A stretch of DNA of 57,698 nt from Pseudonocardia nigra (GCF_019396355.1 NZ_JAHKRK010000026.1:1-57698), one strand, 5' to 3'; numbered from the stretch's first letter, positions 34,063 to 42,873 are shown. Program-made: numbers and translations. Notes: generated by a model not told the origin, from the letters alone.

Positions 34063-36397
34063 GCCGCACGACCGTCCCCGTGATCGGCTGCACGCCCGTC
34101 GCGCGGGCCGAGTCGCCGTCCACCTCGACGCGGGTGGTGCTGCCGTCGAAGCCGAGCAGCTCGTGCGACCCGTCCGCGTCGCCGATCACGTGGAGCGTCC
34201 AGGGGGCGTCGAGGAGGTCGTCGGTGCGCCGGACGCCGTCGCCGACCTCGACCCGCGGCAGCACCGCGCCGACCCGTGCGAGCAGCGGGATCCGCTCCAG
34301 CGGCACCTGCACCTCGTGGAACGCCGGGCCGTGGAACGCGGCCCCGGTGAGCAGGTCCACCCAGTCGCCGGCGGGCACGTAGAACCGGCGGGTGACGGTG
34401 TCGAGCCCGTCGTCGAAGACCGGCACGACGAGCAGGTCGGAGCCGAGGAGGAACTGCCCGTCCAGGCCGGGCGCCACCGGGTCGGTGGGGTACTCCAGGG
34501 CGAGCGGACGCAGCACCGGCCAACCGCCCCGAGCCGACTCCGCGGCCACCTGCCACAGGTGGGGGAGCAGCGAGTAGCGCAGCCGGATCCAGTCGCGGGC
34601 GACGGCCAGCGCGCGCTCGCCGAACTCCCACGGCTCCCGCGGACGCAGCCCGTGCGCGCGCATCAGCGGGGACAGCGCGCCCAGCTGCGTCCAGCGCACG
34701 TACAGGCCCGGTGTCAGTTCTGGTCCGAAGAAGCCGCCGATGTCGTGGCTCCAGAAGCCCGGGGCCGACATGGCGTAGGACAATCCGCCGCGCACGGTCG
34801 CCTGCATTCCCGCGACCGTCGACTCGGCGTCGCCGCCCCACTGACCGGGGTAGCGCTGCGACCCGGCCCAGCCGCTGCGCCCCCACACCAGCGGGTTGCG
34901 GCCGGTCCGGCGGGCGATCACGTCGCTGACCGCGCCGTTGTAGCGCAGCGGGTAGAGGTTGTGCGCGTGGTTCGCCGGCGTGCCGTCGGCCAGGGCCACG
35001 TCGTCGGGGAGACCCTCCCCGAAGTCGGTCTTGAACACGGCCACGCCGTCGTCGAGGAACGGCTCGTGCATCCCCTGCCACCACGCGCGCGCGTCCGGGT
35101 CGGTGAAATCGACCAGCGCGCGGTGACGCCCGTCCGGGGTGGGGGTGCCGCGCACGTGGGCGGCGGTCGACCCGTCGGAGCGCCGGACGAGGTACCCGTT
35201 CGCCTCCGCCTCCGCGTAGCGCGGCGATGCCGGGTCGAGGTAGGGCAGCTCCCACACCGAGAGCCGGCATCCGAGCTTCTCCAGTGCGGCGACGAACTCG
35301 CGCCGGTCGCCGAACCGCTCGGTGTTCCAGATGAAGTCGGTGTTGAGCCGGTCGACGACGAGCCAGTCCGGGTCCAGGTGCAGCACGTCGCACGGCACGC
35401 CGTGGTCGCGCATGCCGCGGGCGACCTCCTCCATCTCCTCGCGGGAGTGGTAGCGGCAGCGCCCCATCCAGTAGCCGAACGCCCACAGCGGCGGGAGCGC
35501 GGCCCGCCCGGTCAGCGCGGTGTGATCGGCCAGGCGCACCTTCGGGTCGTCGGACACGGTGACGAACAGGTCGATCGCCTCGTCGGCGACACTCAGCCCC
35601 AGCACGCTGGGCCGGGTGTGGCCGACGTCCGCCGTCACCGTGGCGCCGGTGTTGAGGAAGCCGGTGTAGCCGAGGCCGGAATGCCAGACCGGGACCGGCT
35701 TGTAGGCCATGCCGGTGCCGGTGCCCAGGGCGTCCTCGACGCGCAGGACCAGCTGTTGGCCGTTCTTGACCAGCCGGCCGAACTGCTCACCGAAGCCCAG
35801 CACGTCCTCGTCGGTGTCCAGCTCGAGATGCAGGGTGGTGCCGCGGTCGTCGGCGAGCACCGGCGGAGCCATCGGGAAGCCCGCGACCTGTCGCAGTCGC
35901 TCGGCGGTGCGCAGCACCGTCCGTCCGCTGCGCAGGTTCTCCACGCGGAGCGCGAACGGGTGGGTCCCGACGTGGACCCGGATCTCCGGCCCCGTGACGC
36001 TCACGCCCGCCTCGTTCTGCTCGACGTGCAGCTTCGCCGCATCGGGCCGCGGGTCGGTGACGATGCCGAGCCACGTGGCGTCCTCGTGGTGCACGCGGGC
36101 GTCCGGGCGTGCGATGACGATGCGCGCGGTGCGCGGCCCGGCCAGGCTGATGCGTACCTCGAACGGCTCGTCCTCGACGTTCGGCAGTGCGAGTTCGCGC
36201 GGCAGGTTCGGCATCTCCACCTCGACGCCCTGCTCGCGCAACGGCTCCCCGGTGAGCCAGCCCGGGGTGCCCGGCAGCTGCACCGCCGGCAGCGCCCGAA
36301 CGCTGATCCGGACCTCCTCGCCGTGCTCGTGGACGTCGGTGACGTGCCGGAGGACGTAGGCGCTCTGCGTCGATGATTCGCTCGCAAGCTCGCTCAC
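34052..36397 (-). CDS. GH31 alpha-glycosidase, YicI-like; candidate sulfoquinovosidase
   Basis: A 781-residue family 31 glycosidase. N-terminal beta domain to about 300, then LPPLWAFGYWMGRCRYHSRE, the nucleophile Asp in VAVFKTDFGEGLPDDVALAD, the acid/base Asp in RYPGQWGGDAESTVAGMQ, and FWSHDIGGFFGPELTPG. The layout and KTDFGE are those of alpha-xylosidase YicI and not of YihQ (which has ADFGE and the sulfonate-binding QQRW set). Near the substrate site it has WLVVDRLNTDFIW, with an Arg that YicI lacks. The operon argues for releasing sulfoquinovose from its glycosides; alpha-xylosidase remains possible. GTG 36397 overlaps the permease stop and begins in a repeat. Confidence 0.85.
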   Translation of the reverse strand: MSELASESSTQSAYVLRHVTDVHEHGEEVRISVRALPAVQLPGTPGWLTGEPLREQGVEVEMPNLPRELALPNVEDEPFEVRISLAGPRTARIVIARPDARVHHEDATWLGIVTDPRPDAAKLHVEQNEAGVSVTGPEIRVHVGTHPFALRVENLRSGRTVLRTAERLRQVAGFPMAPPVLADDRGTTLHLELDTDEDVLGFGEQFGRLVKNGQQLVLRVEDALGTGTGMAYKPVPVWHSGLGYTGFLNTGATVTADVGHTRPSVLGLSVADEAIDLFVTVSDDPKVRLADHTALTGRAALPPLWAFGYWMGRCRYHSREEMEEVARGMRDHGVPCDVLHLDPDWLVVDRLNTDFIWNTERFGDRREFVAALEKLGCRLSVWELPYLDPASPRYAEAEANGYLVRRSDGSTAAHVRGTPTPDGRHRALVDFTDPDARAWWQGMHEPFLDDGVAVFKTDFGEGLPDDVALADGTPANHAHNLYPLRYNGAVSDVIARRTGRNPLVWGRSGWAGSQRYPGQWGGDAESTVAGMQATVRGGLSYAMSAPGFWSHDIGGFFGPELTPGLYVRWTQLGALSPLMRAHGLRPREPWEFGERALAVARDWIRLRYSLLPHLWQVAAESARGGWPVLRPLALEYPTDPVAPGLDGQFLLGSDLLVVPVFDDGLDTVTRRFYVPAGDWVDLLTGAAFHGPAFHEVQVPLERIPLLARVGAVLPRVEVGDGVRRTDDLLDAPWTLHVIGDADGSHELLGFDGSTTRVEVDGDSARATGVQPITGTVVRHGC
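36359..36397 (-). repeat. Stop-start junction repeat, copy A
   Basis: The minus strand begins GTGAGCGAGC and contains GCGAGCGAATCATC. The same core recurs at 53103-53164 (copy B) and 52976-53036 (copy C). In each case the leading TGA is the stop of the upstream gene and the ATG/GTG is the start of the next. Here it supplies the first residues of the GH31 protein (SELASESSTQSAY). Confidence 0.6.
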
Positions 36398-37209
36398 CCC
36401 TTCACCGCCCCGGAGGTCATCCCGGCCACGAAGTAGCGCTGCAGCAGCACGTAGGTCAGGACGATCGGCAGTGAGGCGATCACCACGCCGGTGAACAGCA
36501 GCGGGTAGTCGGTGAGGAACTCGCCCTGGAAGTCCAGCAGCGCCACCGGCAGCGTCTTGAGCTCCGGGGACCGGATGAACAGCAGCGGGTAGAGCAGGTC
36601 GTTCCACTGGATGACGAACAGGAAGATCGCGGTCGCGGCCACCGAGGGCAGCGACATCGGCATGATGACCGAGCGGTAGGTCCGCCACGGGCCGGCACCG
36701 TCGACCGCGCTGGCCTCGTAGGCCTCCCGCGGCAGCGTCTTCATGAAACCGCCGAGGATGAAGACCGCAACCGGCATCCCGACGACCACGTTGATCACCA
36801 CGAGACCGATCCGGCTGTCGAGCAGCCCGAGCTGGTCGAACAGGACGTACTGGGGGATCATGTTCGCCTGCGCCGGGACCGACATCCCGAGCACCAGGAA
36901 TCCGAAGATCAGCCAGCCCTTCCAGCCCGGTGTCCGGGCGATTCCGTAGGCCGCGAGGCTGGCCAGGAACAGTGTCAGCGCGACGGACGCGCAGGTGACC
37001 AGCACGCTGTTGAGGAATGCGCGGTCGAGGTTCTGCTCGTTCAGCACGATGTCGTAGTTCTGCAGGGAGAACGACGACGGGAGCCCGAACGGCGAGTCGA
37101 ACAGCTCCGGTGTGGTCTTGAACGTCCCGAAGACGACCACGGTCAGCGGCACGACGATGAGGACGGCGTAGACCGCCAGGATGATGCCGCGGGTCGGGTT
37201 GAAGCGCAT
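36394..37209 (-). CDS. ABC sugar transporter permease (MalG type)
   Basis: A 271-residue inner-membrane permease with six hydrophobic segments, beginning RGIILAVYAVLIVVPLTVVV. The EAA loop that contacts the ATPase is EAYEASAVDGAGPWRTYRSV followed by IMPMSLP. ATG 37209 is taken as start because the family begins there; the longer frame upstream overlaps the other permease. It pairs with the gene at 37220-38170 and the binding protein to import the sugar handled by the operon. No ATPase gene is present, so a shared MsmK/UgpC-type ATPase elsewhere must energise it. Confidence 0.9.
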   Translation of the reverse strand: MRFNPTRGIILAVYAVLIVVPLTVVVFGTFKTTPELFDSPFGLPSSFSLQNYDIVLNEQNLDRAFLNSVLVTCASVALTLFLASLAAYGIARTPGWKGWLIFGFLVLGMSVPAQANMIPQYVLFDQLGLLDSRIGLVVINVVVGMPVAVFILGGFMKTLPREAYEASAVDGAGPWRTYRSVIMPMSLPSVAATAIFLFVIQWNDLLYPLLFIRSPELKTLPVALLDFQGEFLTDYPLLFTGVVIASLPIVLTYVLLQRYFVAGMTSGAVKG

Positions 37210-37219
37210 GAGAGGCCCC

Positions 37220-38170
37220 TCAGACGTCTTTCTGCGTGAGCTTGAGGACGCGGCGCTGGGCGACGACGATCGCCGCGATGACCGCCATGAACACGAGCGA
37301 CTCGGCGGCGGCGTAGCCGAACTCGGAGTTCGCGAACGACGTGTAGATCCGGGTCGACAGGATGTCCATCGAGAACTTCGGCGGGTTCCCACCCAGGCCC
37401 AGGATCAGGTCGAACGCCTTGAACGACTGGATCGTGGTGTAGGCGACGACGATCGCCGTCGCGGGGGCGATCATCGGCCAGGTGATGTGCCGGAACTGCG
37501 TCCACTTGCCCGCGCCGTCCATCTCGGCGGCCTCGTACAGCTCCGCGGGGACGGCCTGCAGGCCGGCCACGAAGATCACCATCATCTGGCCGGCGTGGAA
37601 CCAGACCTGGGTGACCGCGACCCAGTAGATCGCGGTTGCCGGGTCGCCGAGATACGACAGCTGCATGCCGTCCAGACCGACCCCGTCGAGCACCCGGTTG
37701 CCCAGGCCGAAGTTGGGGTCGTAGATGAACTTCCAGATGAAGGCCACCGAGACCGAGGACAGGATGGTGGGGAAGAAGAACAGCGCCCGCAGCAGCACCG
37801 AGCCGCGCGAGTTCTTCACCAGGAAGACGGCGAGCAACAGGGCGAAGAGCGTCTGGAACACGACGACGATCAACATGAACTTCAGGTTGTTCGTCAGGGC
37901 GTTCATGAAGAGGTCGTCGCCGGTGAGGATGCGCCGGAAGTTGTCGATTCCGACGTTCTCGAACGTGGCGCTGAAGCCGTCCCAGTCCGTGATCGCGTAC
38001 TGCACCGCCTGCACGGTGGGGATCGCGAAGAAGATCACGTAGATGACGAGCGCCGGCAGGGGGAAGAGCAGGAGCGCCGGGTGGGCGCGGGTGGCGCCCC
38101 GGCGCCGCCTTCGGCCGCGCAGGACCCGGGGCAGCGCGTGGGCCTTCCCTGGTTCCACTGTGGTGGTCAC
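37220..38170 (-). CDS. ABC sugar transporter permease (MalF type)
   Basis: A 316-residue permease. After a basic cytoplasmic start (VLRGRRRRRGATRAHPALLL) it has six membrane segments, with the EAA motif ELYEAAEMDGAGKWTQFRHI preceding TWPMIAP. Such subunits pair with a MalG-type partner, encoded 10 bp downstream. The substrate-binding protein gene lies 22 bp upstream. In a sulfoglycolysis operon the expected cargo is sulfoquinovose or its glyceryl glycoside, as known for the SmoEFGH-type importers; the specificity is not visible in the permease itself. Confidence 0.9.
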   Translation of the reverse strand: MTTTVEPGKAHALPRVLRGRRRRRGATRAHPALLLFPLPALVIYVIFFAIPTVQAVQYAITDWDGFSATFENVGIDNFRRILTGDDLFMNALTNNLKFMLIVVVFQTLFALLLAVFLVKNSRGSVLLRALFFFPTILSSVSVAFIWKFIYDPNFGLGNRVLDGVGLDGMQLSYLGDPATAIYWVAVTQVWFHAGQMMVIFVAGLQAVPAELYEAAEMDGAGKWTQFRHITWPMIAPATAIVVAYTTIQSFKAFDLILGLGGNPPKFSMDILSTRIYTSFANSEFGYAAAESLVFMAVIAAIVVAQRRVLKLTQKDV

Positions 38171-38192
38171 GGGGACTCCTGGGGGTGCGGGG

Positions 38193-39506
38193 TCAGTTGC
38201 CGACGCGCTGGTCGACGATGCGCTGGGCGTCCTCGGCGGCCTTGCGGGGCTCGGTCCCGCCGATCACCTGGATGCACGAGTTCTCGACGGCGTTGCGGAT
38301 GTCGAGGTCGGTGAACTGGAACCGCGGGGCGAGCAGCGTCTTGCGGTCCAGCCAGTCCGCCGTCGCCGCCAGGTCGGGGTTCTCGTAGGTGACGCCCTTC
38401 ACCGTTAGGTGCTGGCCCGTCCCGTTGGCGTAGACGGCCGCGTTGGCGGGGTCGCTGAGGAACTCGACGAACGCCAGTGCGGCGGGGCGGACGTCCGACG
38501 CGGTGTTGACGCCGAGGATGAAGGTGGCGTTGTGAATGCCCTCGTAGGTCGCCTCGGCCGCGGAGGTGGTGATCGGCGACAGCAGCCCGACGGGGAACTC
38601 CGCACCGAGGGCGCGCACCGCCGCGATGTGGTAGGACCCGGTGGCCAGCAGGGCGGCCTGTCCCGTCGCGAACAGCTGCTGGGCGGGCTCCACCGCGGTG
38701 CCGGTGGCGTTCGGCTGCACGTAGGGCCGCAGCTGGGCGTACTGCTCGAGGGTGCGCACGAACCAGTCGTCGGTGCACTTGTACTCGCCCGACTCGATCT
38801 TCGTGCACATGTCGGGCGACGGCGCGTTGTTCATGACCATCGAGTTGAACAGCTGCCCGGCGTTGCCCGGCTCGCCGCCGGGCCAGGCCATCGGTACCAG
38901 CCCCTTGCCGAGCACGGCCTCGCAGAACGCGAGGAAACCGTCCCAGTCCTTCGGCTGCTCGGTCACGCCCACCGACTCGAGCACGTCGAGGTTCGACACC
39001 GGCATGTTGAACACGAGCTGGTAGGGCAGGCCGTACTGCTTCCCGTCGGCCGCGCCGGGCTCGATGAGCGCCGGGGCGTAGTTGCCGACGACCGGCAGCC
39101 CGGACAGGTCGGAGAACAGGCCCGCGCTGACCATGTCGGTGAACTGCGCACCGCGGAAGGCGGTGAACACGTCTCCGACCGCGCCCCCGCGGATCCGTTG
39201 CAGCGCGGTGCTCTGGTAGTCGTTGGACGGGGCGATGTCCTGGCGGACGCTCACCCCGGCGTGCTCCCCGACGAACCGGGCGATCAGGTCCTCGAAGACC
39301 TTCTGGTCCTCCGCGCGCCAGTGGGCGAACGAGATCTCGCCCTCGACGGGTCCGGCCGGAATGGGGTCGACCTCTGCACCGCCTCCTGCACCGCCGCCGG
39401 AGCCGGGGCCGGCGCACGCCGCGGTGGCGGCCAGCCCGGTGAGCCCGAGGAGCTGGAGCAGGCGCCGCCGGTTGATCGGCTGACGGCTCGCTGCATTTCC
39501 GATCAT
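38193..39506 (-). CDS. ABC transporter sugar-binding lipoprotein
   Basis: A 437-residue extracellular binding protein of the maltose-type family. The N-terminus NRRRLLQLLGLTGLAATAAC is a lipoprotein signal with the lipobox Cys at about residue 32, and the double/triple Arg hints at Tat export. After a Gly-rich linker come ISFAHWRAEDQKVFEDLIAR, GDVFTAFRGAQFTDMVSAGL and YGLPYQLVFNMPVSNLDVLE, typical of cluster B binding proteins. ATG 39506 is preferred to a longer frame because the signal follows directly. It delivers the substrate to the two permeases. Arg and Trp residues that would bind a sulfonate cannot be assigned by eye. Confidence 0.9.
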   Translation of the reverse strand: MIGNAASRQPINRRRLLQLLGLTGLAATAACAGPGSGGGAGGGAEVDPIPAGPVEGEISFAHWRAEDQKVFEDLIARFVGEHAGVSVRQDIAPSNDYQSTALQRIRGGAVGDVFTAFRGAQFTDMVSAGLFSDLSGLPVVGNYAPALIEPGAADGKQYGLPYQLVFNMPVSNLDVLESVGVTEQPKDWDGFLAFCEAVLGKGLVPMAWPGGEPGNAGQLFNSMVMNNAPSPDMCTKIESGEYKCTDDWFVRTLEQYAQLRPYVQPNATGTAVEPAQQLFATGQAALLATGSYHIAAVRALGAEFPVGLLSPITTSAAEATYEGIHNATFILGVNTASDVRPAALAFVEFLSDPANAAVYANGTGQHLTVKGVTYENPDLAATADWLDRKTLLAPRFQFTDLDIRNAVENSCIQVIGGTEPRKAAEDAQRIVDQRVGN

Positions 39507-39537
39507 GGTCTGTTCTCCCTTGAACGACGGCTGGGGG

Positions 39538-40959
39538 TCACCACTCGGTGACGGGGATTCCGAGGAGGTCGGCGGCCGCCCGAAGCTCCGGGCGGACGTC
39601 GGTCCAGGCGAGGACCGTGTGGTGCGGGAAACCGCCGGTGACGAGACCGTGGACGAAGGTCGTGGCGTCGGCGTCCAGACGCACGTCGGCGGTGTTGCCC
39701 TGGAAGCGGTTGACGGCGGGCAGGGACTCGCCGGAAGCGATGAGCAGGCGCAGGCCGCTGCTCCCCGCACCCGACATGTCCTCGGTCAGCCGGGCCATCA
39801 CCACGCGACCGGGCCGCAGCGGGAAGTTCCCGGCGACCCCGATCTTGCGGTTGCAGTGCACGAACTGGGTGGCCCGGGCCGGGTCGGCGGCGAGCTCGGT
39901 GGCCGCCGAGCCGCAGTGCCACAGCCGCACCACGTTCTGCTCGGCGTCGAGCTCGACGGTGTCCACGAGGTACGTCGTGCCGGACCCGAGAGCCTCGAGC
40001 AGGAGCATCGTCACCGCGCCGTGGACGTCGCGTTCGCACTGCGTCGGAACGCCTTCGTCGGCCAGCCGGGACAGGGAGGAGCAGGGGCACACGCCCATCT
40101 CGGTCGGGAACTCCGGCCAGCAGCGCACGGCGACCGCGGACAGTGCATCGTGGACCGACCAGTCCCGCAGGGCCGAGGTGACCGCGGCGTGCCGGCCGAC
40201 GACGTCGCGATCGAGGTCGTCGAGGCTCGATTGCCGGGCGGTGGCCTCCGCGAGCTCGCGGTCGCGGTCCCCGTCCCCCACCGACCGCACCCGGTCGAAG
40301 ATCTCCTCGACCGTCAGCGGCTCGACGGTCAGGCCGAACAGCGACTCCAGCAGCTGCGGATCGAACTCGCTCGGGGTGAAGCCGGGCGGGGCGTCCCCGA
40401 TCGCGCCGATCCGCTTGCCGCGCAGCGAGTCGACCGCCGCACGGGCTCGTTCCCGATCGCCGCGGGCACGACGGCGGTCCGGCAGCTCCGGAGCCGGCGG
40501 CAGCTCACCCGCCAGCGCGGCGCGCAGTGCGTCGGCGACGTGGCGCTCGTCCGGATCGCCGTAGACGAGCCGGACCTGCCCGCCGGCGCGGACCAGCGCG
40601 TGCCCGAAGAGGTTGGCACCGCACAGGGAGTTGAGCCACAGCCGGTCCCCGACCGGGCCCGGCTCGCGGAACGACCACAGGAGCACGGGCCGGTCCAGGT
40701 CGCGGTAGAGCCGCAGGGCGGGGTTGGCGTCGGAGAAGGAGGCGCAGACGTTCACCACCAGGTCGGCGGCGCCGTCCAGGTACGTCGCAGCCTTCTCGAC
40801 GTCGTCGGCCGTCATCACCAGCTCGTCGGGGCCGGTGACCTCGGCGCCCAGCTCGGCCAGCAGGGCGCGGGCCGCGTCGGCCCGCTGCCGGGCGACATCC
40901 ACGACGAACGTCGGCCGCGCGGTGGCGATGACGACGGCTCGACGCACCGGGGCGCTCAC
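39538..40959 (-). CDS. L-fucose isomerase-like sugar isomerase, probable sulfoquinovose isomerase
   Basis: A 473-residue protein of the L-fucose/L-arabinose isomerase superfamily. The N-terminal domains contain ADLVVNVCASFSDANPALRL and RPVLLWSFREPGPVG; the C-terminal domain carries CWPEFPTEMGVCPCSSLSRL and PTQCERDVHGAVTMLLL, where the Glu and Asp of CERD and the Glu of PEF are the probable metal ligands. Such enzymes convert an aldose to a ketose through a metal-bound enediol. A fucose-isomerase-like enzyme (SqvD) does the sulfoquinovose to 6-deoxy-6-sulfofructose step in sulfo-EMP2 and sulfo-TK clusters, and here the aldolase and kinase are next to it. GTG 40959 overlaps the aldolase stop. 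Confidence 0.82.
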   Translation of the reverse strand: MSAPVRRAVVIATARPTFVVDVARQRADAARALLAELGAEVTGPDELVMTADDVEKAATYLDGAADLVVNVCASFSDANPALRLYRDLDRPVLLWSFREPGPVGDRLWLNSLCGANLFGHALVRAGGQVRLVYGDPDERHVADALRAALAGELPPAPELPDRRRARGDRERARAAVDSLRGKRIGAIGDAPPGFTPSEFDPQLLESLFGLTVEPLTVEEIFDRVRSVGDGDRDRELAEATARQSSLDDLDRDVVGRHAAVTSALRDWSVHDALSAVAVRCWPEFPTEMGVCPCSSLSRLADEGVPTQCERDVHGAVTMLLLEALGSGTTYLVDTVELDAEQNVVRLWHCGSAATELAADPARATQFVHCNRKIGVAGNFPLRPGRVVMARLTEDMSGAGSSGLRLLIASGESLPAVNRFQGNTADVRLDADATTFVHGLVTGGFPHHTVLAWTDVRPELRAAADLLGIPVTEW

Positions 40960-41843
40960 TTCGCGACCGCCGCGTCGACGACGTCGCACAGCCGCTGCAA
41001 CCGGGCGACCGCGGACTCCCGCAGTTCCTGCTCGACGTCTCCCGCGCCGATGCACGACGCCCACACGGCGCGCCCGGCGAGGAACCCGGAAGCACCCGCG
41101 GAGCAGGCCAGCTCCACGGCGGACGGGAACACGTCCTGCAGAACACCGGAGGAGAGCACGACCCACGGCGAGTCGACGGCCGCCGTGATCTGCGCACAGC
41201 GCCTGCGGATCTCCTCCGGGTCGCCCTGGCCGCGCAGCGGCACCTCGGCCTTGTACAGGTCGGCGCCGCGGGACCCCAGCTCCTCGGCGGCCGCGAGCAC
41301 GCCGGCGTCCCAGTCCCAGCCGCCGCCGCCCAGCGGGGCGCGCGAGACCGGCTCGACGATGCTGAGCAGGCCAGCGCCGCGGCAGCGCTCCACGAACTCC
41401 TCGACCATCGCGATGCGCTGCTGCGCCCCGCCGTCCGGGCGGTACAGCACGAGGAGCTTCATCGCCACGGCGCCCTGCTGCCTCACCCGGAGCGGGTCGA
41501 CGGCCCGGTCGATCTCGACCTCGCCGACGAGCTCGCCGTGTGCGGAGATGAAGTGGTCGGCGGCGGCGATGAGACCACAGCCGGGCGCCACGGCCGACTC
41601 CTCGACGACCCGGTCGAAGGCGAACTGCCGGTCGACGAGGACCGCCGACGCGTACGGGGTGAGGATCCGGGTGGCCGCCAGCTTGAACGCCATGACCTGC
41701 TCGTCGCCGACGGGCTCGGCCTGGTGCTCGGCGAACATGGCACGCATCGCCTCGCGCTGGTCCACGGCCAGCATGGCGTAGCCGCCGGACGGGCGCTGCA
41801 GGGCGGACAGGGCCGGAGCGGGGGCCACGGGTCCAGAACTCAC
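40956..41843 (-). CDS. yihT: 6-deoxy-6-sulfofructose-1-phosphate aldolase (YihT/SqiA-like)
   Basis: A 295-residue class I aldolase very close to E. coli YihT over its whole length: RPSGGYAMLAVDQREAMRAM, PYASAVLVDRQFAFDRVVEE, MKLLVLYRPDGGAQQRIAMV, GLLSIVEPVSRAP, GADLYKAEVPLRGQG and AGASGFLAGRAVWAS are all at the matching places. The Schiff-base Lys is in DLYKAEVP. It splits 6-deoxy-6-sulfofructose 1-phosphate into DHAP and 3-sulfolactaldehyde. This is the most specific marker that the operon is for sulfoglycolysis; tagatose-bisphosphate aldolases (LacD) are related but lack this similarity. GTG 41843 overlaps the kinase stop, its own stop overlaps the isomerase start. Confidence 0.9.
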   Translation of the reverse strand: MSSGPVAPAPALSALQRPSGGYAMLAVDQREAMRAMFAEHQAEPVGDEQVMAFKLAATRILTPYASAVLVDRQFAFDRVVEESAVAPGCGLIAAADHFISAHGELVGEVEIDRAVDPLRVRQQGAVAMKLLVLYRPDGGAQQRIAMVEEFVERCRGAGLLSIVEPVSRAPLGGGGWDWDAGVLAAAEELGSRGADLYKAEVPLRGQGDPEEIRRRCAQITAAVDSPWVVLSSGVLQDVFPSAVELACSAGASGFLAGRAVWASCIGAGDVEQELRESAVARLQRLCDVVDAAVAK

Positions 41844-42784
41844 GAGATCTCCTCGGATCGAGCGGACGAGGTGCTTGCGACGGGCACGGCGGCCAGCACC
41901 TCGCGGTGGGTGGGAATGGCGGACCGGCCGTCGAGGCCCCGGCAGGACAGGGCGGCGGCCACGTTGGCGTAGTGCAGGCAGGCCTGCAGGGGCATGCCGT
42001 GGGCGACGGCGGCGAGCAGCGCACCGTGGAAAACGTCCCCGGCACCGAGGGTGCTGACCACCCGGACCGGGTGGCCGGGTGCCTCGACCCGCGTCCCGTC
42101 GGCGGTGGCCGCGACCGAGCCAGCGCCGCCCCGGGTGGCCACGACGGTGTCGGCGCCATCCCGCAGCGCCGCGTCGAGCAGATCGTCGACCGCGAGATCG
42201 CCGTAGGCGCGTACCAGCGCCTCGACGGTCGGGACGTACAGGGCGACCCCGACCGGGCGGAAGCCCGCGATGGGGTTCCCGGCATCGACCGAGATCCGCG
42301 GGCGGGACGGCCCGGCGGCCGAAGCGATCCAGTCCTCCACCGGCTGCCAGCCCAGGTGGTCCACGTGCACCCACGCGGCGTCCGCAAGCAGCTCGGCGGC
42401 GCGGCCCGCGGCCGGGATGACCAGCGGCGGCACCGGGCGGGTGCAGATCGCCCGCGTACCCCGACCCGCGTCGACGATCACGACGCTCGCTCCGGACGCG
42501 CGGTCGGGCACGACCTGCACCCCCGAGACGTCGACGCCCTCGGCCCGCAGCGCGGCGAGGATCTGCTCGCCCTCACCGTCCGCACCCACCACGCCGACCA
42601 GCGCTGCCGGCACGCCGAGCCGGGCCGCGGCCACCGCGGCGGTCGCGGCGGGACCGCCGCCCGCATAGCGGACCGCGCGGGCGATCTGACGCTCGTCGAC
42701 CTGGGGAAAGTGATCGACGAGCGCGATCGCGTCCAGCGTCACCGCACCGACGAAGACGATGCTCGGTGTGTGCCTCGACGCCAT
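41840..42784 (-). CDS. PfkB family kinase, probable 6-deoxy-6-sulfofructose kinase
   Basis: A 314-residue ribokinase-type kinase. IVFVGAVTLDAIALVDHFPQ opens the fold, RYAGGGPAATAAVAAARLG is the N-terminal signature (identical in its core to the E. coli sulfofructose kinase YihV), and VVSTLGAGDVFHGALLAA is the C-terminal signature with the catalytic Asp in GAGD. It would phosphorylate 6-deoxy-6-sulfofructose at O1 with ATP. It is the first gene of the operon, followed by the aldolase with a 4-nt overlap. ATG 42784 has GGAGGG upstream. Confidence 0.87.
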   Translation of the reverse strand: MASRHTPSIVFVGAVTLDAIALVDHFPQVDERQIARAVRYAGGGPAATAAVAAARLGVPAALVGVVGADGEGEQILAALRAEGVDVSGVQVVPDRASGASVVIVDAGRGTRAICTRPVPPLVIPAAGRAAELLADAAWVHVDHLGWQPVEDWIASAAGPSRPRISVDAGNPIAGFRPVGVALYVPTVEALVRAYGDLAVDDLLDAALRDGADTVVATRGGAGSVAATADGTRVEAPGHPVRVVSTLGAGDVFHGALLAAVAHGMPLQACLHYANVAAALSCRGLDGRSAIPTHREVLAAVPVASTSSARSEEIS

Positions 42785-42818
42785 GGACCCTCCGGACCTC
42801 GCGCTGCTACGTTGGTGG

Positions 42819-42862
42819 GTAGTAAACACGAAATGTTGGAAACTCAACACCCCCTGTTGGAA
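42819..42862 (-). promoter_or_regulatory. Sulfoglycolysis operon promoter and candidate DeoR operator
   Basis: On the minus strand TTGAGT (42842-42847) and TACTAC (42819-42824) are 17 bp apart, giving a start about 28 nt before the kinase ATG. An inverted repeat TGTTG-N6-CAACA (42834-42849) overlaps the -35 box, and the half-site GTTGGAA recurs at 42856-42862 towards the regulator gene. This is where the divergent DeoR-type regulator would bind and control both directions. Confidence 0.5.
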
Positions 42863-42873
42863 GGTGCTCTGCG

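Noticed and set aside
31030..34083. A 1017-codon plus-strand open frame opposite the ALDH and M24 genes
   Set aside because: It is an antisense shadow: Arg/Pro/Gly-rich, no domain, and fully covered by convincing minus-strand genes.
33266..36376. A 1036-codon plus-strand open frame opposite the GH31 gene
   Set aside because: Antisense to a clear GH31 glycosidase, with biased composition and no recognisable motif.
39538..42387. A single 949-codon open frame on the minus strand
   Set aside because: Only its last 473 codons encode the isomerase; upstream it overlaps the aldolase and kinase genes out of frame. High GC keeps wrong frames open.
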